Made by a program: the position numbers and the translations under genes | In this document: piece by piece, positions 25,938 to 36,547 of the stretch | How positions within the stretch are numbered: position 1 is the first letter of the stretch | Layout of the letters: each line of letters starts with the position of its first letter | From: Cryptomeria japonica | Lineage: Eukaryota; Streptophyta; Pinopsida; Cupressales; Cupressaceae | Reading direction: 5' to 3' | Length of the DNA: 64,000 nucleotides | NCBI RefSeq assembly: GCF_030272615.1 | Contig: NC_081405.1 | Coordinates: 24,535,272-24,599,271 of the forward strand | The notes under the pieces: model-generated | Database searches by the model: none | The model's input: the letters and a program-made list of their open reading frames with translations, nothing else | What the model was told of the DNA's origin: nothing

Positions 25938-28900
25938 TGTAATGCCCCGCCAGGAAACCCCGAAGGGATAAGCCAAAATTACAAGAATAGAGTGCAATTT
26001 TTTTTAAAAAAAGTTACAACACATAAGAAGCAACAAGATATCAAAGATTCAGATTACATAGCAGAAGACTTCAACTAACTCCTAAAGAGTTTCCCAACGA
26101 GATTACTTAAATTTTCACAATACACTTAACTCACCCAATTAATCCAAAAGCTAATTATCTTAATCACGAGATAGTTCATAATCAGGATAATTTCTTTCAA
26201 AAGATGGAAACATAAATCACAAGCAAAGATGCATCATTAAGTTCCATTCATAATCTTCATTCCAGCTTTTCATTTAAAATTACAAACCATACATCTAACA
26301 TTCTAATTCACTAGGATTTCATCATAACATCAGAGATCTTTCCAAGCATATTTAAATTCCTTAACAACAACTGAGTATAATTCATTACTCTAAGATACAT
26401 TATTCCATATTCCAACTTATTGCATTAAAAGGACGATTTCACACATGCATTATTATAAATCGCATCTCAACCAATTATGCATTCGATCCACATGGCATTC
26501 AAGAAAGAACTAAATATAAGCATTAATAGTTAATTCCAATTATCCACTTAACCATTCTAACATAAGTTAATCATACATGATAACACTGAATAAAGGAAAC
26601 ATAAGAGAATACATCACATAACACCATAGTGATCTCGGAGTTCACCCCTAAAGGGCTACATCTCCGGGTCTGCTCAACTGCAAGACCCCCTCTGATAAAT
26701 AATAAGGTTAAGAATACAAGAGGTTACACCAATTACAGTCCAGCCATCAAGGCGATACATAAACAATATACAAACGACCGCATCGGTCCATTAATACAAT
26801 AAACGATCCTTGAAAAGAACAGGATCCAGCTGAACATAATCAAAGCTACAACAAGAGGTCCATGAGAGCATCCATAAAACTGAGCCATCACCACCCAAGG
26901 GTCTAACATGAAACCGATACTCACAAGGGCAGAGACAAAAGGACAACTCACAAAGGACAAAACGACAACACACTAGCGAACGTAGGGACAAGTGTCATCA
27001 CACAACCTGGTATGGATACCATGGCAAGTCTTCATAGGTCCCGACCCCATACACTGGGTCACCCTGGCACCCTAATCCGAACTTCCGGCCCATCCAAGCC
27101 TCGTGTGGACCCACACATCCTCTCATGAAGACAAGGAAGATGGTTTGCCATTTCAGGCCTTCTCACAGCATGTCGAATCTATGATAGCACTCGTCTCATG
27201 TGTGAGGCACAATATCTTATTTATAAATTACATTCTAATCTACTTAGGTTATCACTTATTAGACTCACTTTCGACGGGTTACCCAGCAGCCACTTTGGGC
27301 GCGGCCCCCAACCGAAAGCCACTTTCCCATACGACACTAGACTAAACTCAGACGAACTCAAAACCAAGGAATACACATGGTCAGACGAACGGAGTTCAAG
27401 AAGAGAGAAACAATCATCTGGTCAAACACGACTCAAGGGTAATCACTTGCTGACGGTACTCTAACTAGAGACCCGATCAACAACGATCAACCACAATCAT
27501 CATTCGACTCACACACAAGGAGGATAAGATAAAAACGACACTACCACAATACAACAGTCAACTCGGAAGTCGAGGACTAAAACAGGTACCCCAAATCATT
27601 TCATACGACAGGGACCTATTAAGCAAAGCAAAACATGCCATTTCATAATTACAGGCGAATACAAAAATTAAACTCGCAAGGCAATAATCAGAAAAGATAA
27701 TATTTCCTCAAATTGATTTAAACATTAAAATCGATCAAGTTTTCTACATGATCTAAAAACAGGTTACAGTTATCTACCTCATCAAGGGATAAGTTGTTCT
27801 TGGTTTTCTAACTCCTAAGGTTCAACGCATTGAACAGACATATAAAGTCATAACGAGTTTTTAAACCAACTCATATTACCAAAATTCAGACAACCATTAA
27901 TCAACTAAAATAGGATACATTTAATCTTCAACAAAACGTCATTAACATACCGGTCTAAAATCAATCTCTACAGATTCATAATTTCAATTCCAGTTACATA
28001 ATATGGATTACGGAAATAAAAATGTAGAAAGAGAATCTAAATGGAGATAATCACTTCCAAGGCATATCGTTTAAATTCAAACACCCACGATAAATATATC
28101 ACTCACTTTTCAATTACTCAACTGATATGTTCTACAATAGCATTTAACATCATCAATAGTAATTCCATCGTATTAAAACGATTTCCCAATAACAGATTAT
28201 TCCCTATTATGCTTTTAAGCAATAATACCTTAATCGTACTTACAATTCCGATTATACTTAACATTAAAATAACCTTCCTTGAATTAATAATAAATATTAC
28301 ATGCATTTTTTTGATACTAAAAAAATACATATATAAAAAAAAATAACATCTTAACATTAAAATATCTTTCATTAAAATGATATAAATTATCATATGTTTT
28401 TTTTTTTTTTTTTAACGATAAAAGAAAACATTTAAAAAAAAAACCATTTGTAAAAACGATGTTTCATTTAACAAAAAAAAAAAAAACGCATTTAAAACAA
28501 CGTTTAAAACAAACTACGTTTTAAAAACAACGTTTAAAACAAACTACGTTTTAAAAACTACGTTTAAAACGAAAAAAGCATTTTAACACTTAGTGGCGAG
28601 GGCGGGCTATGCCCTAACCCTAACCGCAGGGCATTGCCCAAGCGGCGGCGCCGCTGCGGTGCCCGCAGGCCCACGGCGCCCTGCGGCCACCGCAGTGTGC
28701 CGCGGCCGAAGGCCCTAACACCAGCGAAAGGCGGGGGGGGAAACAAAGGCACGAGCGGGAGAAGAAGGGGGGACGCGCGGGGAAGGGGGGAGGAGCGGGT
28801 GGAGCTCCGCTCCCCGCCTCCAAACCCCATCCGACGGATAAAACACGCCCGCACAGCTCGGTTCAAAATATATTTACACAGTGCTAAAAAAATAAAACAC

Positions 28901-30250
28901 AGTTCGAACTAACATATTTTCCTTATATTTTTTTTTGAAACACAGCGCTATGATAAAATAAAAACACAGTTCGAACTTCCAAAACAAAAACGCCCAAAAG
29001 GGTTTGCTGAAGTTTTCGATTTAAGAAGAGTTTAGATAAAATAAAGAACTATGTTATGGTATCCATTTCATTGATAATTTCCATTCTCCCCCAAGCACAA
29101 TGGGATTCCAAACCACCCACACATCATTGAGCAATAACAAAACCTCAGATGAATCTCCAGCCAAATTCAAAATGGCCAACCAAGGAACTATTTTATTTTG
29201 AAATCAAATGGTTAAACAGAGCCTACCTGATCTCGCATTCCTGGCAAGATTTGTCGAAGAGTCCAAATCCCCAGCTCCCAAATCCTTCCTTCTCCATCCA
29301 AAATCCTCCAATTCCATCTCCAAAATCTTTCTCAACCAAAAATCCTCCAAAAATGTCCATCCTCCCATTTTTCCCCAAATTTGGGTTATATGGAAGAGTT
29401 GACCCAAAAATTCCATTTTTGGAATAAAAATTCCTTATTTCAAATAATTCACAAAATTTAATTCTTTTCAACAATATCAACAATATAACTTGCTTTTTCA
29501 ATTAAAAATCGATTTCCTCATTTAAACAAATTTAATCTTTCTAATTTAATAATCCAACAGAATGCAATTATGTCTATTGCGATAAAGTACAAAAATTTCT
29601 TTTTCAACAACATATATAAAATGCATTAAATATTCAAGATCAGTCATTAAATCGAATTTACTCCCAATTCAAAACAGGCAATCCAATAACCACGAAAATC
29701 GCATGACGAATTCTCAATCAATTTAATCCATTAATCTTCAATGCACAAACACATATTTAATCAAGATAATTTACTAAGGACTAATTAATCAATTTAACCA
29801 TACACACCAAGCACGCCAAACGAGAAGGTCAACCAAACAGACGACTCGGAAACCCAAACAAGAAGGGGATACCGACGACGACTGGCGATGCTCACTTGAG
29901 CATGACTAAGGTCGACTAGGGTCTTACGACCACCTAATCCAACTCTAAGGATTAAAAAGGTACACTCAAACCTGCAATCCAGGTGAAGGCGAACCTCGCA
30001 CTCAAGCGGCATTGTACCTGAAATTTCCTGCAACCAAAGAACATACATGCATACATATATAATAACTTAATGAAAGCGTTAGTCCGACGCTAATTTTACG
30101 AAATAGGAACACTGAAAACTTGCATATAACTAGTGTGAAACCACATCAACAGCGATGCGTAAAATCAATCATCTGACTATAACATAATATTACGATTAAC
30201 TAATCAAGATTAAACCAAGGTTAGAAATAGATTAGGGTAGGGGTACTACA
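25938..30250 (-). repeat. 5' LTR of element D (right copy)
   Basis: Near-identical to 17982-22236. Differences include a 30-bp duplication of an AACGTTTAAAACAAACTACG-like unit near 28530 and a 28-bp GC-rich insertion near 28650; together they account for the 58-bp longer length. Confidence 0.95.
28588..28850. other. GC-rich island inside element D right LTR
   Basis: Counterpart of 20605-20830 with a 28-bp GC-rich insertion. Same abrupt composition change after an A-rich tract. Confidence 0.7.
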
Positions 30251-30255
30251 TCTAT

Positions 30256-31123
30256 GATTGGTGAGATGAAATGTTTCTTAGGTTTGCAGATTACTCAGAC
30301 TGACAATGACGTTTTTATCTGTCAAACTAAATATGCTAAGGAATTGTTGAAGAAATTTGGTATGGGAGATTATAAACTGGTAAGTACATCTATGGTTACA
30401 AGTAAGAAATTGACAAGAAAAGATGTTTATGCACTGGTAAATCCTATAAGATACAAATCTATGATTGGAGGTCTACTTTATTTGACTCAAACTAGGTCTG
30501 ACATTATGAATGTTGTTTGTATTGTTTCAAGATTTCAGAGTGATCCTAGAGAAAATCATGAGATGGTGGTGAAAAGGTTTTTTAGATACTTGCAAGGTAC
30601 ATCAGAATATAGTTTGTGGTACCCTAAGGATGATAACTTTACTTTATGTGCATATACAGATGCTGACTGGGTTGGAGATGTTGATGACCGGAAAAGTACT
30701 TCCGGTGGAACTTTCTTTCTTGGAAAGAACTTGGTTTCTTGGATCAACAAGAAATAGTCATGTACTTCTTTATCTATTGCTAAAGATGAGTATGTTGCTG
30801 CTTCTACTAACTGTACACAAGTTTTATGGATGAAGCAAATGTTGAAGGATATAAAGGTGGATTGTGATGCACCGGTAGTTATTTACTGTGATAGCTCTGT
30901 TGCTATTGATATATCAAAGAATTCAGTATTTCATTCTAAGACAAAGCACATATCTATCAAGTATAAATTTTTGAAGGAGAAGGTGGAATCAAATGAAGTT
31001 AAACTGGTTTATGTGAACACTTAAAAACAAATTACAGATATTTTTACTAAACCTTTATCCAAGGAATCATTTGAGTACCTGAGAGACAGATTGGGGGTTT
31101 TTGCCCCTCCGGCAAAGACTTGA
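30256..31123 (+). pseudogene. pol: Element C pol, 3' part: C-terminal RT and RNase H
   Basis: Continuation of the RT frame after element D: MIGEMKCFLGLQITQT, then the copia connection LTRKDVYALVNPIRYKSMIGGLLYLTQTRSDIMN. RNase H motifs: Asp in AYTDADWVGDVDDRKSTSG, Glu in AKDEYVAAS, Asp in IYCDSSVAID, His/Asp in TKHISIKYK and ITDIFTKPL. In-frame stops are TAG at 30755-30757 and TAA at 31022-31024. Ends with TGA at 31121-31123 after LGVFAPPAKT. Removing element D and one TCTAT copy rejoins the two halves in frame. Confidence 0.93.
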
Positions 31124-31478
31124 TTGATGCAGTTTGGCATTGGTCCGACATGCATCATCAGAGATACTATTCATTTTGGCACTGATGTGGGATGCTACTG
31201 CTCAGGGGGAGTAGTTAGCTTTGAGATTCAGAGGCTTATGTTTTTGCTTTGATATTTCTGTCAGATTTCTAGCATTGATGTCAAAGGGGGAGTGATATTG
31301 ATGTGAAAAAGTAAATGTCAAAGGGAAAGATATTATTCAAAGGGGGAGTGATATTGATATTCGGAGCTATATGCAGGTGATTGTTGGTTGTCTTCCATAG
31401 GGGGAGACTTGTTTGGCATTTCTTAGTACTTAGATATTTTTCACATCTAGTGTTGCCATCAATGCCAAAGGGGGAGAT
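31124..31478 (+). other. 3' untranslated region of element C with repeated polypurine tracts
   Basis: Non-coding. At least five purine tracts of the AAAGGGGGAG type occur at about 31203, 31284, 31338, 31400 and 31468. The last one is directly followed by TGTTGG at 31479, the start of the 3' LTR, and is the most likely functional PPT. Confidence 0.8.
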
Positions 31479-32617
31479 TGTTGGCCATTTGGTGGAATTG
31501 ATTATGTGTTGCATTGATGTGTCATTGATGTCAACACTGCTTGTTTGGATTCTTTATCGACACCCTTATGGTCCCAATAGGTTGAGTGGTTTCTGGTTAA
31601 CTTGGATCCGACATGATCCGGTAGACTCTAATATAATCTGGTGATGGAATTGTCTTGTTCATGATTCTTATACTCATACTTGATCAGTTGGTTTTGGTTT
31701 GGTGATTGGATGCTATCCTACTTTCTTAGAAGATTGGTTTCTGGTTCCGATGAGGGTTTCACCGACAGAGCTTTTGGTGGAGATCTTTGATAAATTGTAT
31801 AATTGGTGTTGGTGCAACTTTTGATGGAGTTTCAGGATGTTGTTGGTGATCATGTTTGAGACTTGGTGTTTGGAGATCATTGTTGAAGTGTGTGGACCTA
31901 TACTTGGTCCTGGTTGATCTAGGTTATGGACTGACATTGATGTAACGTGTGGATAGGACCTTTTGTTGTATTTTTGGGATGTCTTATGTGTTGTTATTAT
32001 TTGTTTTGGTCTAAGGCCAACATGGTTTGTAATTATGTAATTGGTTTATTGTCTAGTGGCTGACCTGATTGTTTATGGTCGAGGGTTTGTATAAATAAGA
32101 TGTAAGATCTCATTGTAGATCATCATGGTTAATGTAAGAGGTCATGGTCAAGGAATGTAATGTGTGAATAATGTAATATCATTTAGGCAGAGGAGTTGGT
32201 CGATCATTGGATCTCAAATTGAGTTTGTGTAAGAGGATTTAGTCCTCCGATATTGAGCTTAACTAGAACTGTACTCAGGCATAGGAGATGCTATCTTTTG
32301 CAGTTCAATACTTCTCCGGATTGTAGTCTGGATTTGTATGTAGTCAGTGAGACTCCTTTTGTGATGAGCAGTGTGCTCTAGGCAGTTGGTCATCTTGCAA
32401 GTGCAGGCCCCTTCATTGTAATTCACATACTTATTGCAGAAGTATTATATGACTGTGGGTAGGCTTCCCACCATGGTTTTTCTCTTTACAGGGTTTTCCA
32501 TGTACAAATCTTGGTGTTGTGTGGATGGTTTTTATTCTGTGATTATTATTTATACTTAATTGGATTAACTGCTATTTCAGTATTATTGTTTTGGGTTCTG
32601 ATATTAAAGTTTAAATT
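31479..32617 (+). repeat. 3' LTR of element C, first segment
   Basis: Begins TGTTGGCC after the PPT. From 31807 it aligns with the 5' LTR. Includes a TATA-like GTATAAATAAG (32089) and the shared block 32461-32510. Interrupted by element E after AAATT (32613-32617). Confidence 0.9.
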
Positions 32618-33639
32618 TGTTAGGTCCTAGAGGCAATTGAGAGGGGGGGGGGTGAATCAGTTGACCAATAAATACAAACCAAAACTAACTTAACCAAACT
32701 TAATTCTTAATACTGATAAACCAAACTTTAATGCCGGTAGAGAGTTTAACAGTTAATTGCAGTACTGGTAAAATTTAATGCATGAAACAGAAAGACAAAT
32801 AACATACACAACACATAACATAGTTATTTGTACATGGAAACCCTGTAAGGGGAAAAACTACGGTGGGAAACCTTACCCACAATCAGATGATACTACTATA
32901 GATAGTACGTGTGTAAAATATAGAGTCTGCACATGCAGAAAGGCCAACTGCCTAGAGCTCATTGCTCAATCACAAAATGGGAGTCACACTGACTACAATT
33001 GGATGGTTAAATCCAATTATATTGTACTACTCAAAATAGCATCTTCATATGCTAGATTCAGTACTGGTTAAGCTCTGATTTGTCTTCTTCAAGCCTTCCT
33101 CCAATATTGAATGATGTCTGCATGTATAACTCTACTTATATTCACATATACCTTATTACAATCCTTTTCCAATCCCATTTCAATCTCATAAATGAGATCT
33201 TATATTTATACCATAACCTAAGACCAAATGAGTAGGTCGGCTCACTAAAAGATATTACAATAAAATCAATTACAAATAAATCAATATGTGATGCATGATG
33301 TCAACTCAATGCATTTATAATAACTATAAATCATCTTCATGATGTGTCGTGCTGATCTGGAATAGATAAGCTTGTTGGTGCATTACCCTGGACCTATTTG
33401 TCGGTAACAACAAATATGCAAACCTGGTTAGACCAATGAACAAATCACCAAGAACAAGTGTCCAAACAATGTCTTCAACATAACCAAGTAATCTCTAGAT
33501 GATAACAGATCATCCTCAGTGCCGGTAAATAATATAATCTTGTCGGTGAACATAACCAAAGATCTCCAAGTGTTCTTAAGTGTTTGACAAGTGTTGACAT
33601 CAATGACAAAACCATATCAACATATCCAAAATACCAACA
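32618..33639 (-). repeat. 3' LTR of element E (complete)
   Basis: 1,022 bp, TGTTAGG...CCAACA. On the minus strand it has a TATA-like TATAAATATAAG near 33201-33212 and the shared blocks GGTGAATCAGTTG (about 32650) and GGAAAAACTACGGTGGG (about 32851-32867). Confidence 0.9.
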
Positions 33640-34008
33640 ATCTCCCCCTTTGGCATTGATGGCAACACAAGATGGAAAAACCATCTAAGTTCCAAAGCAT
33701 AAATGCCAAAAACTAAAAACCAACAATCTCCCAAAGAGATCATTAACCAAAAATCAAAATACATAATATCTCCCCCCCTAGGAATAATCTCTACCCAAAA
33801 GATAGTGTTTTTCCATAGATATCTCTCCCCCTTTGACATCAAATGCCAAAGCAATACAAAACCAAATACAATTAGTTAAAAGAACTTATCACAAAATACC
33901 AACTTTTCAATTTATCCAACTACTCCCCCTGAGAAGTAGCTCTCCTCATTAAAGCCAAAAAATGATTTCTCTTTTAATTCTATCGGTCTGATGCCATGCT
34001 CCAACTGT
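33640..34008 (-). other. 3' untranslated region of element E with repeated polypurine tracts
   Basis: Minus-strand tracts of the AAAGGGGGAGA type at about 33641, 33772, 33825 and 33925. The one at 33641-33652 abuts the LTR, and its 35-nt context is identical to that of element C. Confidence 0.82.
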
Positions 34009-34866
34009 CTAAGTTTCTACCGGTGAGGGTATAACTCCAAGTTGCTCCCTTAGATATTCAAAAGTTTCCTTAGGCAAAGGTTTAGTAAAGATATCTGCAA
34101 TCTGCTCTTTAGTATTCACATAAACCAATTTCACTTCTTTTGCTTCAACATTCTCCTTCAGAAAATTGAATTTGATAGAAACATGTTTAGTTTTTGAGTG
34201 AAATACCAGATTCTTTGATATATCAATTACTGCCATATTATCACAATAAATGATTATGGGTTCCTTGCATTTTACCTTTATGTCCTTCAACATTTGCTTA
34301 ATCCATAATACCTGTGTACAATTAGTTGTTGCTATAACATATTCTGATTCTGTTGTTGATAAAGATGTGAAATTTTGTTTCTTTCTCAACCAAGAGATTA
34401 ATCTGCTACCAAGAAAGAATGCTCCACTGGTGGTGCTTTTTCTATCATCTACATCTCCTGCCCAATTTGCATCTGTGTATGCACATAAATCAAAGCTTTC
34501 ATCTCTAGGATACCATAAACCAAGATTTGTAGTTTCTTGTAGATACCGAAAAATCCTTTTCATTGGTGATTCATGATTTTCATTAGGATTACTTTGAAAT
34601 TTTGAAACAATACATACTGCATTCATAATATCAGGTCTTGTTTGTGTCAAATATAGTAAACCTCCTATCATAGACTTGAAACTAGTCAGATTAACAAGTG
34701 TTGATTCATCCTTCAAAGATAGCTTATCAGTTGTAGTCATAGGTGTGCTTATCGGTTTAGAGTTTTCCATGCCAAATTTCTTTAGTAATTCCTTCAAGTA
34801 CTTTGATTGATTTATGAATATACCTTTATTAGTCTGTGAAATCTGCAATCCTAAAATGAATTTTAT
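34009..34866 (-). pseudogene. pol: Element E pol: C-terminal RT and RNase H (open 279 codons)
   Basis: Open from 34848 to 34009: MQISQTNKGIFINQSKYLKELL, then SMIGGLLYLTQTRPDIMN. RNase H has complete catalytic residues: Asp in AYTDANWAGD, Glu in TTESEYVIA, Asp in IYCDNMAVID, His in SKTKHVSIK and Asp in EQIADIFTK. It ends LGVIPSPVET, like element C. The frame is broken from the upstream RT piece by a single-base change near 34866, in the MIGE(I/M)KF motif. Far better preserved than element C's copy. Confidence 0.92.
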
Positions 34867-35416
34867 CTCTCAATCATAGACATTTCAAATTCTTCCTTCA
34901 TCTTATTAGAAAAGTCTTTACACAATCCATCTTCTTTTCCAAAGATTATATCATCAACAAAAACTTCAATAACCAAGATGTCATCATTAGTTACTTTGTA
35001 ATAGAAGTTGCTGTCAGCATTACCTTTAGTGAAACCAGTTTTCAAAAGATATTTGTCCAATCTAGCATACCAAGCTCTAGGAGCTTGCTTCAATCCATAT
35101 AAAGCTTTCCTTAACTTGCAAACCATATCTTTGTCATCTGTCAAAGAAAATCCATCAGGTTGTTCAATGTGTTATTCTTTTCAATTTGTTCCAATTCATC
35201 TTCCATAGCCTTAATCTAGTGTTTATCTTCACATGCCTCATTAACTGATGCTGGTTCAATTTGAGAAATAAGACATACCTCTTCATTTGTCATTCTTCCT
35301 CTAGTCATAACTCCTTGATATTTATTCCCAATTATCTGATTTTTAGAGTGATTCAATCTTACATACCGGGGTGTTTTCACTTGCTATCATTCTTCAGTCA
35401 TTGTGGAATTTTCAGA
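34863..35416 (-). pseudogene. pol: Element E pol: RT palm fragment joined to integrase-RT hinge by a deletion
   Basis: 34863-35165 codes for EQPDGFSLTDDKDMVCKLRKALYGLKQAPRAWYARLDKYLL and catalytic VFVDDIIFG. Further upstream (35166-35416) the hinge before RT is readable: TRGRMTNEEVCLISQIEPASVNEACEDKH, then KAMEDELEQIEKNNT. In element C the NNTW motif and the EKPDGFSL motif are about 290 bp apart; here they are fused, so RT motifs between them are missing and the enzyme cannot work. Upstream of 35416 a second deletion joins pol to the remnant of the 5' LTR. Confidence 0.88.
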
Positions 35417-35601
35417 TGATGACAGATCATCCTCAGTGTCGGTGAACAATATAATCCTATCAGTGAACCAGATACTGGTGATTGTGCATAAGTCACTGAT
35501 CATGCCGATGAACATAACCAAAGATCTCCAAGTGTTCTTAAGTGTTTGACAAGTGTTGACATCAATAATAAAACCATATCAACATATCCAAAATACCAAC
35601 A
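35417..35601 (-). repeat. 5' LTR remnant of element E
   Basis: Matches the terminal ~140 bp of 32618-33639, with about 45 extra bases near 35460-35510 not present in the left copy. Ends CCAACA at 35601. Confidence 0.85.
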
Positions 35602-35606
35602 AAATT

Positions 35607-35683
35607 GCTAATGCTTCCAGTATTTTGTGACAACTGATTCACCCCCCTCTTAGTTGTCTTCTGGTTATCTAAACTGTCTAACA
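35607..35683 (+). repeat. 3' LTR of element C, last segment
   Basis: Continues the LTR after element E: GCTAATGCTTCCAG... with the shared ACTGATTCACCCCCCTCTTAG block, ending CTAACA at 35683 like the 5' LTR at 14604. Confidence 0.9.
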
Positions 35684-36547
35684 TAGAGCAGATGTCTCAA
35701 CATATGCTCTCGCATCTCGGGCAACGTTTGCATAATTTTTTTTTCATTAGTCTTCATTGACAATTTGATTTAGGCACTGACGTGTCTTATGGTTGCTAGC
35801 ATCTAGGGTGGACCACAGTGCAGTCTTTGGACGACAATATGCGACACACAGACCTCGATGCGCCCCCTAGACGCCTGCACAACACTAAAATTAAAAATGC
35901 TAAAAAATGCATAAACCGACACATAGGAGTGTGATTTGAGGCATACTTGCTCAGGTTCATCGCCTTTCTCTAATGCGGCCCTAAGCTCCTTGATCCTGCT
36001 CACTCTGTGCTCTCATCTACGTGGCATTTTCTCTTAGACTCTATTCAAATCTCAACACAAATGTCCACGGTGAATAGTGAAAATGACCCTTCCCAGGTCC
36101 ACTTTCAAGTATATAGCCTAATTTTTGCCCAAAAATTTTCTTGAACGTTTTGGGACAATTTTGGTTTGTTTTCCTTCCTATTTTTCTCATCTTGTTGGGG
36201 GAAAACATGGTGGGGTATACACTCGCCTTTCCTTTTCTATCTGAATTAACACTTCTTAAGCATTCTTCTTGTTGAAGTAGTTTCCTCCATTTTTCGTGCT
36301 GACAAATTTTTGAATTGTGCAGTGTGGAATTCATCACACCAAATACTGTGGTTTCTCGTGAAGACTTGGGGGCATCGTTCATGATTTCCGACTTGACCTC
36401 CGTGGCCTCTACAATATCCTTTTTGGGCTAAGTATTTATTGCACTTATTGCATTCATTGCACTGCATGAGCTTAATGAATTTATCTTTCTGAAACTACTT
36501 TAGTGCACCTGATCTCTTGAGTCGATCAGTCTAAAGTGGGGGCAAAA
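35684..36547 (+). mobile_element. Element F interior tail (gypsy-type), ending in a PPT
   Basis: 864 bp of internal sequence left of a PPT (AAAGTGGGGGCAAAA, 36533-36547) and an LTR. No gag or pol. The left edge is element C, which replaced or deleted the rest. The PPT and the TGTAG LTR start resemble those of element G, suggesting a Tat- or Athila-like Ty3/gypsy origin; that assignment is inference. Confidence 0.6.
35803..36027 (-). pseudogene. Possible antisense ORF of element F (unknown product)
   Basis: Not recognised. ATG at 36027 begins MPRR then TGA, then EHRVSRIKELRAALEKGDEPEQ. A 72-bp stretch (35946-35875) has GTATGC...TTGTGCAG ends like a short intron and would join in phase to ASRGRIEVCVSHIVVQRLHCGPP ending at TAG 35803-35805. 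The stretch is also open if not spliced. It lies just inside the 3' LTR on the antisense strand, the same place as the PMD gene of element G, which is the main reason to mention it. Confidence 0.3.

Larger units (their letters stand above)
17982..30250 (-). mobile_element. Element D: LARD (large retrotransposon derivative) in element C RT
   Basis: 12,269 bp flanked by a perfect 5-bp target duplication TCTAT (17977-17981 and 30251-30255). Two nearly identical direct repeats begin TGTAATGCCCCGCC and end TACTACA: 17982-22236 (4,255 bp) and 25938-30250 (4,313 bp). The PBS lies on the minus strand at 25922-25935, so the right LTR is the 5' LTR. The 3.7-kb interior has no gag or pol. LTRs of about 4.5 kb with a non-coding interior of about 3.5 kb are the definition of LARDs. 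The 58-bp LTR length difference is explained by two indels (near 28530 and 28650 in the right copy). Visible base differences are about 1 percent, so the insertion is fairly recent. Confidence 0.95.
32618..35601 (-). mobile_element. Element E: internally deleted Ty1/copia element in element C 3' LTR
   Basis: 2,984 bp bounded by TGTTAGG and ACCAACA, flanked by a perfect AAATT duplication (32613-32617 and 35602-35606). Reads on the minus strand. It has one whole LTR (32618-33639), a PPT, RNase H and part of RT, the hinge before RT, then only the last ~185 bp of the other LTR (35417-35601). PBS, gag, protease and integrase are gone. The intact target duplication shows it inserted and then lost internal DNA, or inserted already deleted. 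Confidence 0.92.
13706..35683 (+). mobile_element. Element C: decayed autonomous Ty1/copia retrotransposon, host of D and E
   Basis: Plus-strand order: truncated 5' LTR, tRNA-Met PBS (14607-14618), gag, protease, integrase, reverse transcriptase and RNase H, PPT, 3' LTR. Integrase before RT defines Ty1/copia. Element D sits in the RT and element E in the 3' LTR. Without D and E the element is about 6.7 kb. The 3' LTR is about 1,216 bp (31479-32617 plus 35607-35683). The 5' LTR lacks about the first 328 bp, so there is no matching target duplication (ATATG on the left, TAGAG on the right). Many stops and frameshifts and a visible LTR divergence of several percent mark it as old. Confidence 0.9.

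Noticed and set aside
13714-35688. Search for a target duplication of element C
   Set aside because: ATATG on the left and TAGAG on the right do not match; explained by truncation of the 5' LTR and not by wrong borders on the right.
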